This document shows, piece by piece, positions 35,500-48,939 of a stretch of DNA of 64,000 bases (within the stretch, counting starts at the first letter, position 1; each line of letters opens with the position of its first letter). The translations under genes and the position numbers were made by a program. Source of the DNA: Dipteronia dyeriana. Its lineage: Eukaryota > Streptophyta > Magnoliopsida > Sapindales > Sapindaceae. The DNA lies in assembly GCA_032871835.1 (NCBI GenBank), contig CM065300.1:113519088-113583087 (forward strand), written 5' to 3'. The notes beneath the pieces were generated by a model. It saw only the letters and a program-made list of their open reading frames with translations. It was not told the origin of the DNA and did no database searches.

Positions 35500-37714
35500 T
35501 GTAGGGAAAATTGGTTCAAAACGCAATGGAAGCGTGAGAAAATTAGAAAATTAGGGTTTGCGTATAAATAAAAAATTTCCTTTTAATAACAAGAACCTTA
35601 ACTCTAGATTAATTGATGTATATAAAAAAGTATCATACCTTTTTTTTCGTGACGATTGAACTAGCGTCGAATTGAATCCGCAAGATCTTCCAATACAATC
35701 ATGAACGTAAATAATCTAGGAGTGTGCACTCTCTTTCTTTAAATTGTATACCTGAGGATGGAAACAAACAAAATCTTCTTCTTTGTTAGTCACAATAATC
35801 CTCCAAGAGAAAAACCAAGAACGTCCGGTCACTTTCGAGTTATCAATCAATTTGATTGAAACTTGCGTGAACCTTGATTTGATGTTGTACACAAAACCCT
35901 TTTGATGCAAAGGATACTAGTATACTATCGAAAACAAAAACGTTCCCTCTTTTCTCTATGCTTGGCCGAATTCTTCACACAATGAGTTGGACGAAGTTTT
36001 TTTTTATAACCATCAAAAAACAAATAAAAAACAACTTCTCACACCAAAAACGAAGGCTTGGTAGAAATTTATAGGTAGTATATAAAGGAGGCCAAATCCT
36101 CTCATAAGAAAGATTTACTTGTTGGGCAAGAATCTTTTCCTTAGGTGGATTTACTTAGTGACCAAGAATCCTTTTCCAAAAAGAATTCTTTCCTACACCA
36201 AGATTCCTAATCCAACACATTAGTGTATTTGTGACCATATTAAAGATTCCTAATTTGACTAGATAAATAATTCCTTTTATTTATCTACTTATCAAATATA
36301 GTCTTTAATATTAATTATACTACCAACAATAGTATAATATTAGTAGACCTTCTCCTAATAGAAAAAAGATTTAGACTTTAAATTAAATAATTAATTAATT
36401 ACAAATTTAATTAATTTCCATTTAATTAAATAATAATAAAAATATTATATTTAGGCTTTTATATATTAACCTTGCCGCCCATGACAATATATAGGCATAT
36501 ATATTATTTTTCTTATTTTATAAAATCCGTTGGACTTTTATAAAAAGTCCACATGTGAACCGGACCCATTCTTAAAAAAAGAAACAAGTTCACATGCCTT
36601 AATACAATTCTAGATGGACCCCTAAATTTATCCCAAAGAATATATCAAGTGATCCATGCAAGTTCGTGTGGATTGGGGATCTTGGCGGGCTATCTAAATT
36701 TAAGCTCTAATAGACATAACCCAATCATAGTCAATAAATGATTCACTTTGGTCCGATCTATTAATTTTAGTTCATTCCACTAAAGAACTAAAATTGAACT
36801 CTTAAATAAAGATAGAATAAGTTGATGTTACTCATTCATACCCTAGACAACCTTATTGGAGAAAGTGTATCCTCGTGAAGAATATCAGTCATCGCCAAGA
36901 GCTCATAGACCACCTATAGCTCTCCTAGTTACCGTATTTAGTCATATGACCACATTTTGAACTTGGATATTTTGACTTGTCCAGAAGCCGTGTTTCAACA
37001 GACAGTCAGACACTATTGAAAACTTAACGTTAAGATTTAATATCTAATACCTCAAAACATCCATATGATGATATTCTACTCTCATTTAATAAATGGAGCC
37101 ATGATGTCCATATCTATAAATGGATTCCTCTATCGATTAACAAATAAACACCACCAAACTATCGAGGATAGACTTCGCTATATAATCATACTCATTGATA
37201 GTTCAAATGATAACACTTGCGACCATAAGTCCATCATTTATCTCAGGATTAAGATAGACTCTCCGATTGTCTTCAAATGAAATTTTTATCCATTGACAGT
37301 TCTAGATAAAGTATTTCATTATGATCCTATTCAATGCACCCAATGCACTAGATTCTTTTGCCCAAAGACACCACACTTTGATGATTTTAGACTCATCATA
37401 ACACATTTGATCCCACTCAAATGCTAGCAAAAGAATCTACAACTTTGACAAGATAAAGGTGCCCAACCTTTTATCTTAAGTTGTGAATATTATTCAAGAC
37501 TAACTAAAGAATTGTGTCTACCTCATACATATCTAAATGTATGAACAATTCTTCTTTTCTCATAGTCTTTTAACATTATGATTATTTACTTTTGACAATT
37601 ATAATAATTAAACTATAAATGCTATAAGATTTGTTAAACTAAAAATCACTTTATTAATATTAAAAGATTGTCAAATACATTATTATACTCTTGCTATCGA
37701 GCATAATCCCAACA
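35500..37714 (-). repeat. 5' LTR of D2
   Basis: This 2215-bp LTR is colinear with 28128-30315. It starts at 37714 (TGTTGGGATTATGC) and ends at 35500 (CCCTACA). Differences from the 3' LTR are scattered. Confidence 0.9.
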
Positions 37715-37758
37715 ATCTCCCATTTGCTCTATAGCAAATGTGTCATATCTCTTATCCC
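37715..37758 (-). other. PPT-proximal internal sequence outside the D2 5' LTR
   Basis: It reads like the last 44 bp of D internal sequence (compare 30316-30359), including the polypurine tract gcaaatgggagat, directly upstream of the 5' LTR. It is either a cDNA end longer than the LTR or a remnant of a tandem copy. Confidence 0.7.
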
Positions 37759-38866
37759 AACACTCTATTAATTGGCCTATATATATTTACAATGGAATGT
37801 ATGGTTATATATATGTTTTTATAACATGGTTTGTTATTGCTCAATTTTGGTGCTAGAATTTTAATGTATTTTTGTTTTAGAATTGTAACAAGAAGGGTGG
37901 CCTATCATCGCCATAATTTTCTTCTTGGTAGTTGCTAATTTTTTTTTTTATTATTGTTGTTATTAAAAAAAGTAGTTTCTGTTGTAATATATTCAAGTTT
38001 TGAAGAATCAAAGAATTGGAGAATTTGAAGCAGAAAAAGTAGCAACAGAGTAACCCGGGATAGCCGCACAAGGCTTTTGGAGCGCAAGTGCCCGATCACG
38101 AGACCTTTGGACAGTGGCCGCTGGATGACTTGTTCACCAAGTTAGGATTATGGTTTTGTATTTCAAACAAATATAATTTACTTGTTTTCTAGGATTGACC
38201 AAAATTGTGGCTATTTACTTTTTCGTAAATATTACAATGTTTGTCTTTGTTTGATAACATGTCTTATAGAACATGAGTGCCACTCATATATCTCTTTTAC
38301 TATGAACATGCATTGAATGATTTAGGCATCTAAATTGGCATCTAGACAACTTGGTATATCATTCTATGGAATTCGATCACATGCCTTAAATAATTGAGTG
38401 GGAGAAGGTGTTTGGGAACACCTATGGCCTCCAAGTTTAGTTGAGCTATGTGTTTCATGTAATAATCCCCTAAGGGGTATCCACGAATGGAATTTAGTAA
38501 GATATTTTCTTACAATGATATATAAGACAATTAACTCAAACGATATCTACTCTCAAAGGATGGATATTCGTGAGGGAATATATTGAAAGTCAATAACTTG
38601 GTAACACATTAAATGTGATTTTACTAATATCCTCCCAAGAGTTCCTGTTAATAAAATCGCAGGCTAAAATTGAAAATATTGGTTGTTATTTTAACAATTA
38701 GGTGGGACTTAGTCCAACTAGTAGATAGTGCAAACTCCCAAAGGAGGCGTGACATTTATGGATGTTGGATCACCGTTGAGTTTTACAATTGAATTATTTT
38801 TATTAATTCAAGATAAAAATTATCATTATTGTTTACTTATATAATTTTTGTTATTGTTCAGAAATC
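37759..38866 (+). other. Outer D leader, second part
   Basis: It is colinear with the D2 leader read in reverse (35450 to 34090). It carries four short stem words at 38466-38478 (cccctaagggg), 38550-38563, 38628-38642 and 38732-38748 (actcccaaaggag). The block at about 38040-38130 (acccgggatagcc and what follows) sits exactly where D2 has its GC-rich block but does not resemble it. Confidence 0.7.
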
Positions 38867-39640
38867 ATGACTCCATCCTTAATCAACATCCTAAAAGATA
38901 TTACTTTAACTGGTGATAATTCTGTCACATGGAAAATAAAAACTGGGTTATTGCTGCAAGCTGAAAAACATTAGTTTGTTTTGTGTACCCCTAAACCACC
39001 AACACCTACTAATGAATCTTCTGAGGAGCAAAGATACAAGTGTCAACATGGAAGGCCTCAAATGAGATGGCCAAATGTTATATTATGGCCACCATCTCTA
39101 CTGTGTTGTAATCATAACATGAAGGAATAGAGACTGCTGCTGATATGATGATGTCTTTAGAGGAGATATTTGTTATGAAGTCCTGGACGACTAAGAGAGA
39201 GACAATGATTGCTTTCATGAATCTTTGGATGAAACTTAGATAGGCTGTGAAAGATCACATGATGAAAGTCATATCACATCTCAACATTACTGAACTCAAA
39301 GTTGCTGAGGTAGATAGTGAGATAAAAATTGACATGATTGTTAACTCACTTTTGGATTCCTTTGATCAGTTCAAGTTGGACTGCATCTTGAACAATAAGG
39401 AATACACCTTACAGAGCCTGATGCAAGATGCTCACAGCAACGAGAAAATCCTTGTGATAGGCAAGGGTCAAGAGATTCATACGGTTGGAAAATTTGCTAC
39501 TGTTAAGACACTTAAAATGGTCAAGAAACAACAAAAGAAAAAGCAACTTGGGCCTACCAAGAAGGAAACCAAGAAAATAACCAAGATCAAAGGGAAGTGT
39601 TTCTTTTGTGGTGAAAAAGGACATTAGAAAATAAATTTCC
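38867..39640 (+). pseudogene. Outer D gag (broken)
   Basis: The ATG at 38867 opens with MTPSLINILKDITLTGDN. Stops follow near 38970, and again at about 39129 and 39241. The frame from 39247 to 39627 is open (KDHMMKVISHLNITEL) and ends at a zinc knuckle, CFFCGEKGH, where a stop replaces the residues leading to the last Cys. It is the paralogue of D2 gag. Confidence 0.82.
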
Positions 39641-42600
39641 TAAAGTCTTATGGATAAGAAGAAAGGTAATATTAATTATCTTGAAATATGTTTTCTAGCA
39701 GATTCTATAGATTCTTGGATCATACTCTTTGGAGTCACTAATCATGTTTGTTATTCCTTACAGGGGCTTAAGGAAAAGAAAAGGCTTAATGAGAACAAAT
39801 TCAACTTGTGTTTAGGTAACAAAGCATCAGTGTTTGCCAGTGCAGTGGGAGATATTAGAATTATTTTAGATTCTTATAGGCATTTAGATATAATAAACGT
39901 TTATTTTGTACCTCAATTCAAGAGGAATTTAATTTCAGTTTCATTTTTAAATAAATTTGGATATTCGGGTACTTCTAATAAAAGTTTTATTATTAGTAGA
40001 AATAATAATTTTTTTTGCAAAGGTACATTGGAAAACAACTTATTCTATTTGCATCAAAATATCTCTCACTTGTTAGTCATGAAATCAACGGAACCTAATC
40101 ATAAAAAGGTAAAATTATCAGAAGATGAAACCAACTTATGGCATTTGCGCCTAGGTCCTATTAACCTTGATAGGATCAAAAGATTGGTTACTGATGGACC
40201 TTTATGTGACTTAAAGGTTGATGATCTACCAACTTGTGAATCTTGTTTGGAAGGTAAGGTAACCAAATGGTCGTTCAGGACCAAAAGCACAAGAGCCACT
40301 GAATGTTTAGGATTAATACACACTGATGTGTGTGGTCCTATGAGCATTCAAGCTAGAGGTGGATATTAGTACTGCATCATTTTCACTGATGATTACTCGA
40401 GATTTGGCTATGTGTATCTCATGAGACATAAGTCGGATGCTTTTGACATTTCCTTTAAAAATGAAGTAGAAAATCAGCTTGAGAAACACACAAAAATCTT
40501 GAGGCCTGATTGTGGTTGAGAATATCTATCTAGTAAGTTTCATCAATAACTTATTGATAATGGGATAATTTCTCAATTTTCTATGCCATGTACACCTCAA
40601 CAAAATGGGGAGATAGAAAGGAGAAATAGAACTCTTTTGGACATGGTGAGGTTTGTGTTGAGTTATTCAATGCTCTCTAATTCTTTTTAGGGATATGCTT
40701 TACAAACTGATATGTACATTCTTAATGATGTACCATCTAAGTTGGTTCCTAAAACACCGCATGAGTTGTGGACTGAGCGAAAGCCTAACTTACAACACTT
40801 AAGGATATTTGGATGTCTTGCGCACGTGTTTAAAGAAAAAGATAGAAAAGATAGAGTCCCATTCAGAAACATGCATTTTTATAGTGTATCCAATTGGAAC
40901 CAAAGGATATTATTTCTATAATCCTTCAGATCTTGAAGTCTTTGTTTCGATAAATGCTAAATTTCTGGAAAGGACCATATGAATAATTTTATACCTAAAA
41001 GTATAATTGTCCTGAATGAGCTCAAGGAAAATACAATTTCACAAGAGGTTTCACAACCTAGCCCAATTGTAAGCTCTGCACCAACACATGATCAACAACC
41101 TACCATTCCTTATTGTAGAGGGAGGGTTAGTAGACAACTCGAGAGATGCATTGGATAAGGAGAATCGGTGGAGAATCTCCCAAACGACGTTGATCTCTAC
41201 ACGTATAAGGAAGCTATAAAGGATATTGATTGTTGCCATTGGCAAAAGGCAATGAAATCTAAAATTGAATATATGTTCAAAAACTAAGTTTGGTCTCTTG
41301 TGGACTTGCGTAAAGGGAAAAAATCCATTGGGTTTAAGTGGGTGTACAAGAGGAAGAAAGGAATGGATGGAAAGGTAAAAACCTTTAAAGCAAGATTGGT
41401 AGCTAAAGGTTACACACAGAAGAAAGGTATCGATTATGAAGAAATCTTCTCTCTTGTGGCCATGCTTAAATCCATTAAGATACTCTTATCCATTGCAGCA
41501 TCTCTAGATCTAGAGATTTGGCAAATGGACGTCAAGCCAGCTTTCCTTAACACAAGTTTTGATGAAAGCATCTATATGATGCAACCAGAATAATTCATTG
41601 AAAAAGGCCAAGATGAAAGGGTATGCAAGTTGTAGAGATCCATATATGGACTGAAGCAAGCATCCAGGTCCTGGAACATAGAGTTCGATCAAGCTATGAA
41701 AGGTTTTGGATTTTTTCAAAACCTTGACAAACCTTGTGTATATAAAAGGATTAAAGGTGACAAGTTGGTTATCCTAGTTCTTTACATTGATGATATATTA
41801 CTCATCGGAAACGATGTAGGTGTGTTGACATTAGTAAAAGAATGATTAGTAAAACAACTCAATATGAAGGACTTAGGAGAAGCAAGTTATATCTTAGTAT
41901 CCAAGTAATCACGAATGTAAAGAATAGAACGATTGCATTTGCCCATGCATCATATATAGTTAAAATCTTGTCTAGGTTTTCCATGCAAGATTCCTAGAAA
42001 GGTATGTTACCTTTCTGACATGGAATCAAACTTTCTAAGGAACAAAATCCTAAGAATGAGCATGAATAGAAAATCATGAGTAGGGTTCCATATGCCTCGG
42101 CAATTGGAAGTCTCGTGTCTGCAATGTTCTGCACTAGACTAGATATTTGTTTTACTATTGGCATAGTTAGTAGGTTTCAATCGAAACCTGGTCCTAATCA
42201 CTGGATGACAGTGAAGCATAATTTCTAGTATCTCAAGAGAACGAGGGATTATATGCTTGTATACTCTAAAGTGGATTTAATTTCCATTGGGTATGCAGAT
42301 TCTGATTTTCAGTCGGATTCTGACTCTAGGAGATCAACATCAGGACCTATGTTTACTCTAAGAGGATGCGCAGTCATATAGAGGAGTATCAATCAATCTT
42401 GTATTGTTGATTCCACCATGAAAGCTGAGTATGTTGCTGCATAAGAAGCATCTAAAGAGCCTGTCTAGCTCCGCCAATTCTTGATTGACTTAAAAGTGGT
42501 TCCTAATATGAATAAACAAATCACTATCTACTATGACAATAGTGGAGCAGTGGTTAATTCGAGAAAACCAAGAAGTCATAAGAGAGGGAAACACATAGAA

Positions 42601-42713
42601 AGAAAGTATCATCTTCCGAGGAAAATTATGCTTAGGGGAGACGTGGCAATTACCAAGATTACGTCAGCAGAAAATCCAGCAGATCCAATTATAAAGGTTC
42701 TACCATAAAAAAG
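39641..42713 (+). pseudogene. Outer D pol (broken)
   Basis: The protease active site has decayed: where copia has Asp-Ser-Gly before the TNHVC motif, this copy has Leu-Phe-Gly (about 39720-39750). The GAG-pre-integrase segment and integrase zinc region run to 40369. The integrase core (40369-40900) keeps HTDVCGP, but RPDCG is followed by a stop, and NGEIERRN replaces the usual NGVVERRN. RT at 41300-41900 shows GFKWVYKRKKGMDGK and LYIDDILLIGND (Val to Ile in the catalytic box). RNase H at 42300-42713 shows YYDNSGAVVNSRKPRSHKRG. Many stops and at least three frameshifts are present. Confidence 0.88.
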
Positions 42714-42770
42714 TTTTGACAGGCATCTAGAGAATATGGGGATAAGAGATAAGAAACATTTGCCATAGAG

Positions 42771-42782
42771 AAAGTGGGAGAT
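42771..42782 (+). other. Polypurine tract of outer D
   Basis: The sequence aaagtgggagat precedes the 3' LTR start TGTTGGAATTATGC at 42783. Confidence 0.9.
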
Positions 42783-43305
42783 TGTTGGAATTATGCTCAA
42801 TAGCAAGAGTGTAATAATGTATTTGACAATATTTTCATATTAATAAAGCGATTTATAGTTTAACTAATCTTATAGTAATTTATAGTTTAATTATTATAAT
42901 TGTCAAAAGTAAATAATCATAAGGTCACAACTTAAGATAAATGTTGGGCGCATTTACCTTGTTAAAGCTATAGATTCTTTTGCTAGCATTTGAGTGCGAT
43001 AAAATATGTTATGATGAGTCTAAAATAATCAAAGTGTGGTGTCTTTGAGCAAAAGAATAGAGTGCACCAGGTGCATTGAATAGGATCTCAATGAAATACT
43101 TTATCCTGAACCGTCAATGGATAAATTTTTTTATTTGAGGACATTCAGAGAGTCTATCTCAATCCCGAGATAAATGATGGGCTTATGGTTACAAGTGTTG
43201 TCATTTGATCGTTCAATGAGTATGATTATATAACAGAGTCTTTCCTCGATGATTTGGTTGTATTCATTTGTTAATCGATAGAGGACTTCATTTTTAGATA
43301 TGGAC
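42783..43305 (+). repeat. Outer D 3' LTR, first piece
   Basis: It starts after the PPT and is interrupted at 43306 by an inverted solo D LTR. A short internal deletion relative to other D LTRs lies near 42925. Confidence 0.85.
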
Positions 43306-45694
43306 TGTAGGGAAAATCGATTCAAAAATGCAACGGAGGCGTGAGAAAATTCAAAAAAACCAAAATTTAGGGTTTGTATATAAATAAAATTTTTCTCTTT
43401 TTTAATAACAAGAACCTTAACTCTAGATTAATTGATGTATTTAAAAAGTGTCGTACCTTTTTCTTATGACGATTGAACAAGCATCGAATTGATTCCGTAA
43501 GATCTTCCAATCCAATTAGGAACGTGAATCACCTAGGAGTGTGGGCTCCCTTTCTTTTAATCGTATACCTGATGATGGAAACAAACAATTTTTTTTTCTT
43601 TGTTAGTTACAATAATCCGCCAAGAAGAAAACAAAGAACGTTAGGTCACTTGTGAATTACCAATCAGTTTGATAGAAACTCACGTGAACCCTTATTCGAT
43701 ATTGTACAGAAAACCTTTTGATGTAAAGGCGACTAGTGTACTACCATAAACTAAACGTTCTTTCTTCATTTTCTTTTTTGCCGAATCACACACTATTTCT
43801 AAGAGTTGATCTAATTTTGTCTAGAGTACAATCAGATTTTTCTCCCTCAAAATTCCTATGGTGGCCGAATTCTTCTCTTAGAAAAATAGGGCTGGCTGAA
43901 ATCTCTCTTAGAAAAGCTTAGAGCTGGCCAAAATTTCCAAACCTATATATATATATATAGGATCATAAGTCCTCTCCTAATAAGGATTTACTTAGTTGGC
44001 AAGAATCCTTTCCTTAGGTGGATTTATTTGGTAGTTAAGAATCCTTTTTTAAAAGGAATTCTATCCTCTTCTTATATATACATAGTTGGCCGAAATTTCA
44101 CTTAATATAATTAGGAGACTTAATTCTTTTCCTAAGAAGGATTTACTTGGTAGTTAAGAATCATTTTCTTATGTGGATTTACTTGGTGGTTAAGAATCCT
44201 TTTCTAAAAGGAATTCTATCCTATACCAAGACTCCTAATCCAACTCAATAGTGTATTTGTAACCATATTATAGACTTCCTAATTTGATGAGATAAATAAT
44301 TCTTTTTATTTATCTACTTATCAAATATAGTCTTTAATATTAATTATACTACCAACAATAGTATAACTTTAGGATACCATCCCCTACTAGAAAAAAGATT
44401 TTGACTTTTAATTAAATAATTAATTAATCAATAAATTAATTAATTTCCATTTAATTTAATAATACAATAAAAATAATATAATTAAGCTATTCTAAATAGC
44501 CTTGCCGCCCAACTCATATATATGGGCCATAAATTATTTTTCTTCTTTTATTAAATCCATTAGACCTTAATAAAAAGTCCACATGCCTCAATACAATTCT
44601 AGATGGACCCCTAAATTGGTCCTGTAGAATATATCAAGTGATCCATGCAAGTTCGTGTGGATTGGGGATCTTGGCGGGCAATCTAGATTTAAGCTCCAAT
44701 AGACACAACCTAATCACAATCAACAAATGATTCACTTAGGTCCGATCTATTTAATTTTAGTTTATTCCACTAAATAACTAAAAATTAACACTTAAATAAA
44801 GATAGAATAAGTTGATGTTACTCATTCATACCCTAGACAACCTTATTGGAGAAAGTGTATCCTCATGAAGAATACCAGTAATTGCCAAAAGCACATAGAC
44901 TGCCTATAGCTCTTCAAGTTACCACATTTACTCATATGACCACATTTTGAACTTGGATATTTTGACTTGTCCAGAAGCCATGTTTCAATAAACAATATTG
45001 AAAATTAACATTAATATTTAATATTCAATACTTCAAAATATCTATATGATGATATTCTACTCTCATTTAATAAATGGAGCCACGATGTCCATATCTATAA
45101 ATGAAGTCCTCTATCGATTAACAAATGAATACCACCAAACTATTGAGGATAGACTATACTTTATAATCGTACTCATTGATAGCTCAAATGATAACACTTG
45201 CAACCATAAGTCCATCATTTATCTCAGGACTGAGATGGACTCTCCGATTGTTTTTAAATGAAAACTTTTATCCATTGACGGTTCTAGATAAAGTATTTCA
45301 TTGTTATCCAATTCAATGCACCAAGTGCACTAGATTCTTTTGCCCAAAGACACCACACTCTGATGATTTTAGATTCATCATAACACATTTGATCCCACTC
45401 AAATGCTAGCAAAAGAATCTTCAAATTTGACAAGATAAAGGCGCCCAACCTTTTATCTTAAGTTGTGAATGTTATTCAAAACTAACTAAAGAATTGTCTA
45501 CCTCATACATATCTAGATGTATGAACAATTTTTCTTTTCTCATAGTCTTTTGACCTTATGATTATTTACTTTTGACAATTATAATAATTAAACTGCAAAT
45601 GCTATAAGATTTGTTAAACTATAAATCACTTTATTAATATGAAAAGATTATTAAATACATTATTACACTCTTGCTATCGAGTATAATCCCAACA
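43306..45694 (-). mobile_element. Inverted solo D LTR in the D 3' LTR
   Basis: This is a 2389-bp D LTR on the minus strand, from TGTTGGGATTATACTCG at 45694 to CCCTACA at 43306. Joining the flanks restores the outer LTR (gatatggac to atcgtggc). No convincing 5-bp duplication is seen, so the insertion site has been altered. Around 44040-44200 a ttgg-aagaatcc unit is repeated, making it longer than its relatives. Confidence 0.8.
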
Positions 45695-47507
45695 ATATCG
45701 TGGCTCCATTTATTAAATGTGAGTAGAATATCATCAAATGAATGTCTTTAGGTATTGGATATTAAATCTTAACGTTAAGTTTTCTATAGTGTCTACTGAA
45801 ATATGGCTTCTGGACAAGTCAATATATCAAATTTCAAAATGTGGTCATATGAGTAAATATGGTAACTAGGAGAGCTATAGACGGTCTATGAGCTCTTGGG
45901 GATTACTGGTATTCTTCACGAGGATACACTATCTCCAATATGACTTTCTTGGGTATGAATGAGGAACATTAACTTATTCTATCTTTATTTAAGAGTTCAA
46001 TTTTAGTTCTTTATTGAAATGAACTAAGATTAATAGATCAGACCTAAGTGAATCATTTGTTGATTGTGATTAGGTTATGTCTATTGGAGCATAAATTTAG
46101 ATAGCCCGTCAAGATCCCCAATCTACACAAACTTGAATGGATCACTTGATATATTCTACCGTACCAATTTGTAAGTCTATCTAGAATTGTTTTTGGTTTT
46201 CAAAATCCAAAAGTTTTCGAGAGGTATGGTCATGTGTGATCAAGACACGCGGTAACTCTTCAAAATACCTTGAATGGGCTGTTTAATTATACTAATGTAT
46301 TAATTTAAGGTATGTGGACAGGTTTCTTTTTTAGTAAGGATGGGTCTAATGTACATGTGGATTTATTTATTAAAGTCCAATGGATTTAATAAAATAGAAA
46401 AACAATATATGGCCCGCATATATGGCTTGGGTGGCAAGGGCTAATATATTAGCTTAAAATATTGTTTTTATTTTATTTTTTAATTATATAGAAATTAATT
46501 AATTATTTAATTAAATGCCAAAATATTTTTTCTAGTAGGAGAAGGTCTCCTAGTGTCTTACTACTGATGGTAGTATGATAAGTATCAAACACTTTATTTC
46601 ATAAGTAGATAAATAAAAGGAATTTATTTATCTAGTCAAATTAGGAAGTATTTGATATCTATCAAAACACTAATTGACAATTCGTTAAATTAGAAAGTTT
46701 TTGATAAAATCACAAATTAATTTATATTCAATAATTAGTTATTGAAAAAATACACTAATGAGTTGGAATAAGAGTCTTAGTGTGGAAAAGAATTTTTCTT
46801 TGGGTGAGGTTTCTTGGCCAACACACAAATCCTCCTTTTAAGAGGATTTGGCCATAAGACTTATATCCTCCTAAGGAGAGGATTCAGCCATGACCTATAT
46901 ATATCACCATGAAGAATTCGCCCAAGGCTAGTTTTTTTGGAGAGAGAATTCAGTCAAGACAAAAGTCTTGTGAGAGAATTCGGCCAAATCCTAGAATTTT
47001 AAGAGAAGAAAATTCGGTTTTTTGGCCTAGAGAAATTTGGACAGCTCATAAGAAAATGGTGTGAGAATTAGGCCAACCATAGAGATAAGAAAGGAAGTTT
47101 AGATAGTGCACTAGTAGCCTTTACATCTAAAGGTTTTGTGTACAACATCAAATCAGGTTCACGCGAGTTTCAATCAAATAGATTTATAATTCACAAATGA
47201 CCAAATGTTCTTTATTTTCTCTAGGAGGATTATTGTGACTAACAAAAGAAAACGATTTTGTTTGTTTTCCATCCTTAGTTATACAATTCAAAGAAAGGGA
47301 GCTCACACTCCTAGGTGATTCACATTCTTGATTGGATTGGAAGATTTTACGGATTCAATTCAGCGTAACTTCAATCGTCTCTATAAAATGGTATGACACT
47401 TTTATTATATGTTAATAAATCAAAGGTTAAGGTTCATTCTTCTAAAAGATTTTTTTTTTGAAATATACCAATCGAATTTTCTGCTTTCGCCACACGTTTT
47501 TCCTACA
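45695..47507 (+). repeat. Outer D 3' LTR, second piece
   Basis: It resumes at 45695 and ends CCTACA at 47507. It is followed by the 3' LTR of copia C. Confidence 0.85.
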
Positions 47508-47714
47508 AAATGCATGATGTGTAAGGCATACATGAGGGAATGTGTGTGTGTGCAACTAATTCTCTTGAAAGAGTGATAAACTTTGAAGTGCTCTTGAATT
47601 TGAGGATGCTATTAAAGCTGGATCATGAGCAATGAGGCCTAATCTACCCTTACAGGTAAATCTCTATTATGGCTTGCCAACGAAATGAGCCAATAAAAAA
47701 CTGAGGAACTTACA
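47508..47714 (-). repeat. 3' LTR of copia C, first (U3) piece
   Basis: Minus-strand start TGTAAGTTCCTCAG at 47714 resembles the copia S LTR start TGTAAAGTCCTCAT. It is cut at 47508 by the D block and continues at 22616. Confidence 0.75.
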
Positions 47715-47729
47715 ATTTCCTCCTTTGGC
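47715..47729 (-). other. Polypurine tract of copia C
   Basis: Minus strand gccaaaggaggaaat, directly before the LTR start. The copia S equivalent is gccaaatggggagat. Confidence 0.85.
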
Positions 47730-48939
47730 AATTTCATGAAAAAATGACCAGTCACAATTGATCCTCACAAATGAAAAGAAACTAAGGTCAACAGAAGATA
47801 TTCTACATTAAAAAGAGATGCTTAAGATCTATATCTTCAAGTCTTTAAGTCTCTTGTAGAATGAACATCCTTACAAAATAAGATAACTTCAGTTTCTGAG
47901 ACAAGTGTATGTGAGGTGATCATGTGAAGTAAAAGATAAAGGCAGTTTGCATAAAATAAAACAAGCAACATGCAACAAGCAAGGAAAATGCTCCCCCTAA
48001 ATGGGTTACTCCTCCTCAATAAGCCAATCTCCCCTAATATGTAACTCCCAGAATATACACTTCCCATAAACTTCACACTACTCCATCTTTTTTGTCATGA
48101 GATAGGCAAAAGAGTATTTCTCAATCGGTTAACTTTAGCAAAGAGAGCTATTAGCAAGATAAGTGCATAATCATACACAACAATTTTATGCATCTTGAGA
48201 AATTGATAGAGAATCAAAGAGGTTCAATTTATAGAGAAATGTGTGAGTTTGTTGCTTTGAATGCAAGACAAGGAATTCAAAAGAGTTTGGAAAAGCAAAC
48301 ATCAAAAGAGTTTTCAAATGAATTCAAACAAATTTCTACCTTTTTACCATAAGCACACACAAGCAACTATATCAACTCTTAATAACCAAACATGACATGG
48401 ATAAAACATTCTTATTAATTGATTGGATATAAAATCCTTATTGGTTGTTGTCTTGTGCAAATCATTAAGAAGAGAGAGAAGACTAATTTTGGATTAAAAA
48501 TCTTTATTGATTGAATGGATACAAGATCCTTGTGGGGATTAGCCTTCTCATTTGCTTTCACACATTTGCCTTCTAGTTAGTGCATTCAAGAGCATTACAT
48601 GCGTATCATTTTATGCATGTCATTAGAAAATCAAGTTCTTATGTCATGAAGATAAATTATAAGTTATTCATGAGTACTTCTTAATCAATTCTCCTAGTGA
48701 AAAATAGCATTATTGAACATTAAAGTGACATGGATTACAAATAAAACAAGGTTACATACTGATTGAATAGAAAAACCTTATAAGCATATATGTGCAACCA
48801 AGGTTCTCAAGCAATTAATGAAGAAGCATAAAGTTGATCAAAATTTTGCAAGTAGAATGCAAAATCACTCTCTTTGCTTGAGATCCCCACATGGGGTCAA
48901 CCACCTAAACATATCAAGGCATGTGACAAATCACAATAG
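47730..48939 (-). other. 3' non-coding region of copia C
   Basis: About 1.2 kb lies between RNase H and the PPT without an env-like frame. Pyrimidine runs at 47988-48000 and 48080-48095 (minus strand tagggggagcatt and a purine-rich string near gacaaaa) match the G-rich tracts of copia S and T. Two related stretches near 48415-48440 and 48500-48540 share a gattggat/tccttattgg word. Confidence 0.65.

Larger units (their letters stand above)
28128..37714 (-). mobile_element. D2: complete inverted D element in the leader of D
   Basis: On the minus strand it has a 5' LTR (37714-35500), PBS, a long leader, gag, pol, PPT (30330-30316) and 3' LTR (30315-28128). All genes are broken. To its right, 44 bp of PPT-proximal internal sequence lie outside the 5' LTR (37715-37758). 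The outer leader resumes at 37759. No clean TSD is seen (gtttt on the left, aacac on the right). Confidence 0.85.
22617..47507 (+). mobile_element. Family D retrotransposon (outer copy) with nested relatives
   Basis: This is one plus-strand Tork/Angela-type copia element. Its parts are the 5' LTR (22617-22801 and 25826-28080), PBS (28083), leader (28096-28127 and 37759-38866), gag, pol, PPT (42771) and 3' LTR (42783-43305 and 45695-47507). A solo D LTR is nested in each LTR, and a complete minus-strand D element lies in the leader. The first roughly 80 bp of its 5' LTR are missing, so its left TSD cannot be read. It lies inside the 3' LTR of copia C. Confidence 0.75.

Noticed and set aside
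28123..37763. Target duplication for D2
   Set aside because: The flanks (gtttt and aacac) do not match with either choice of the right end.
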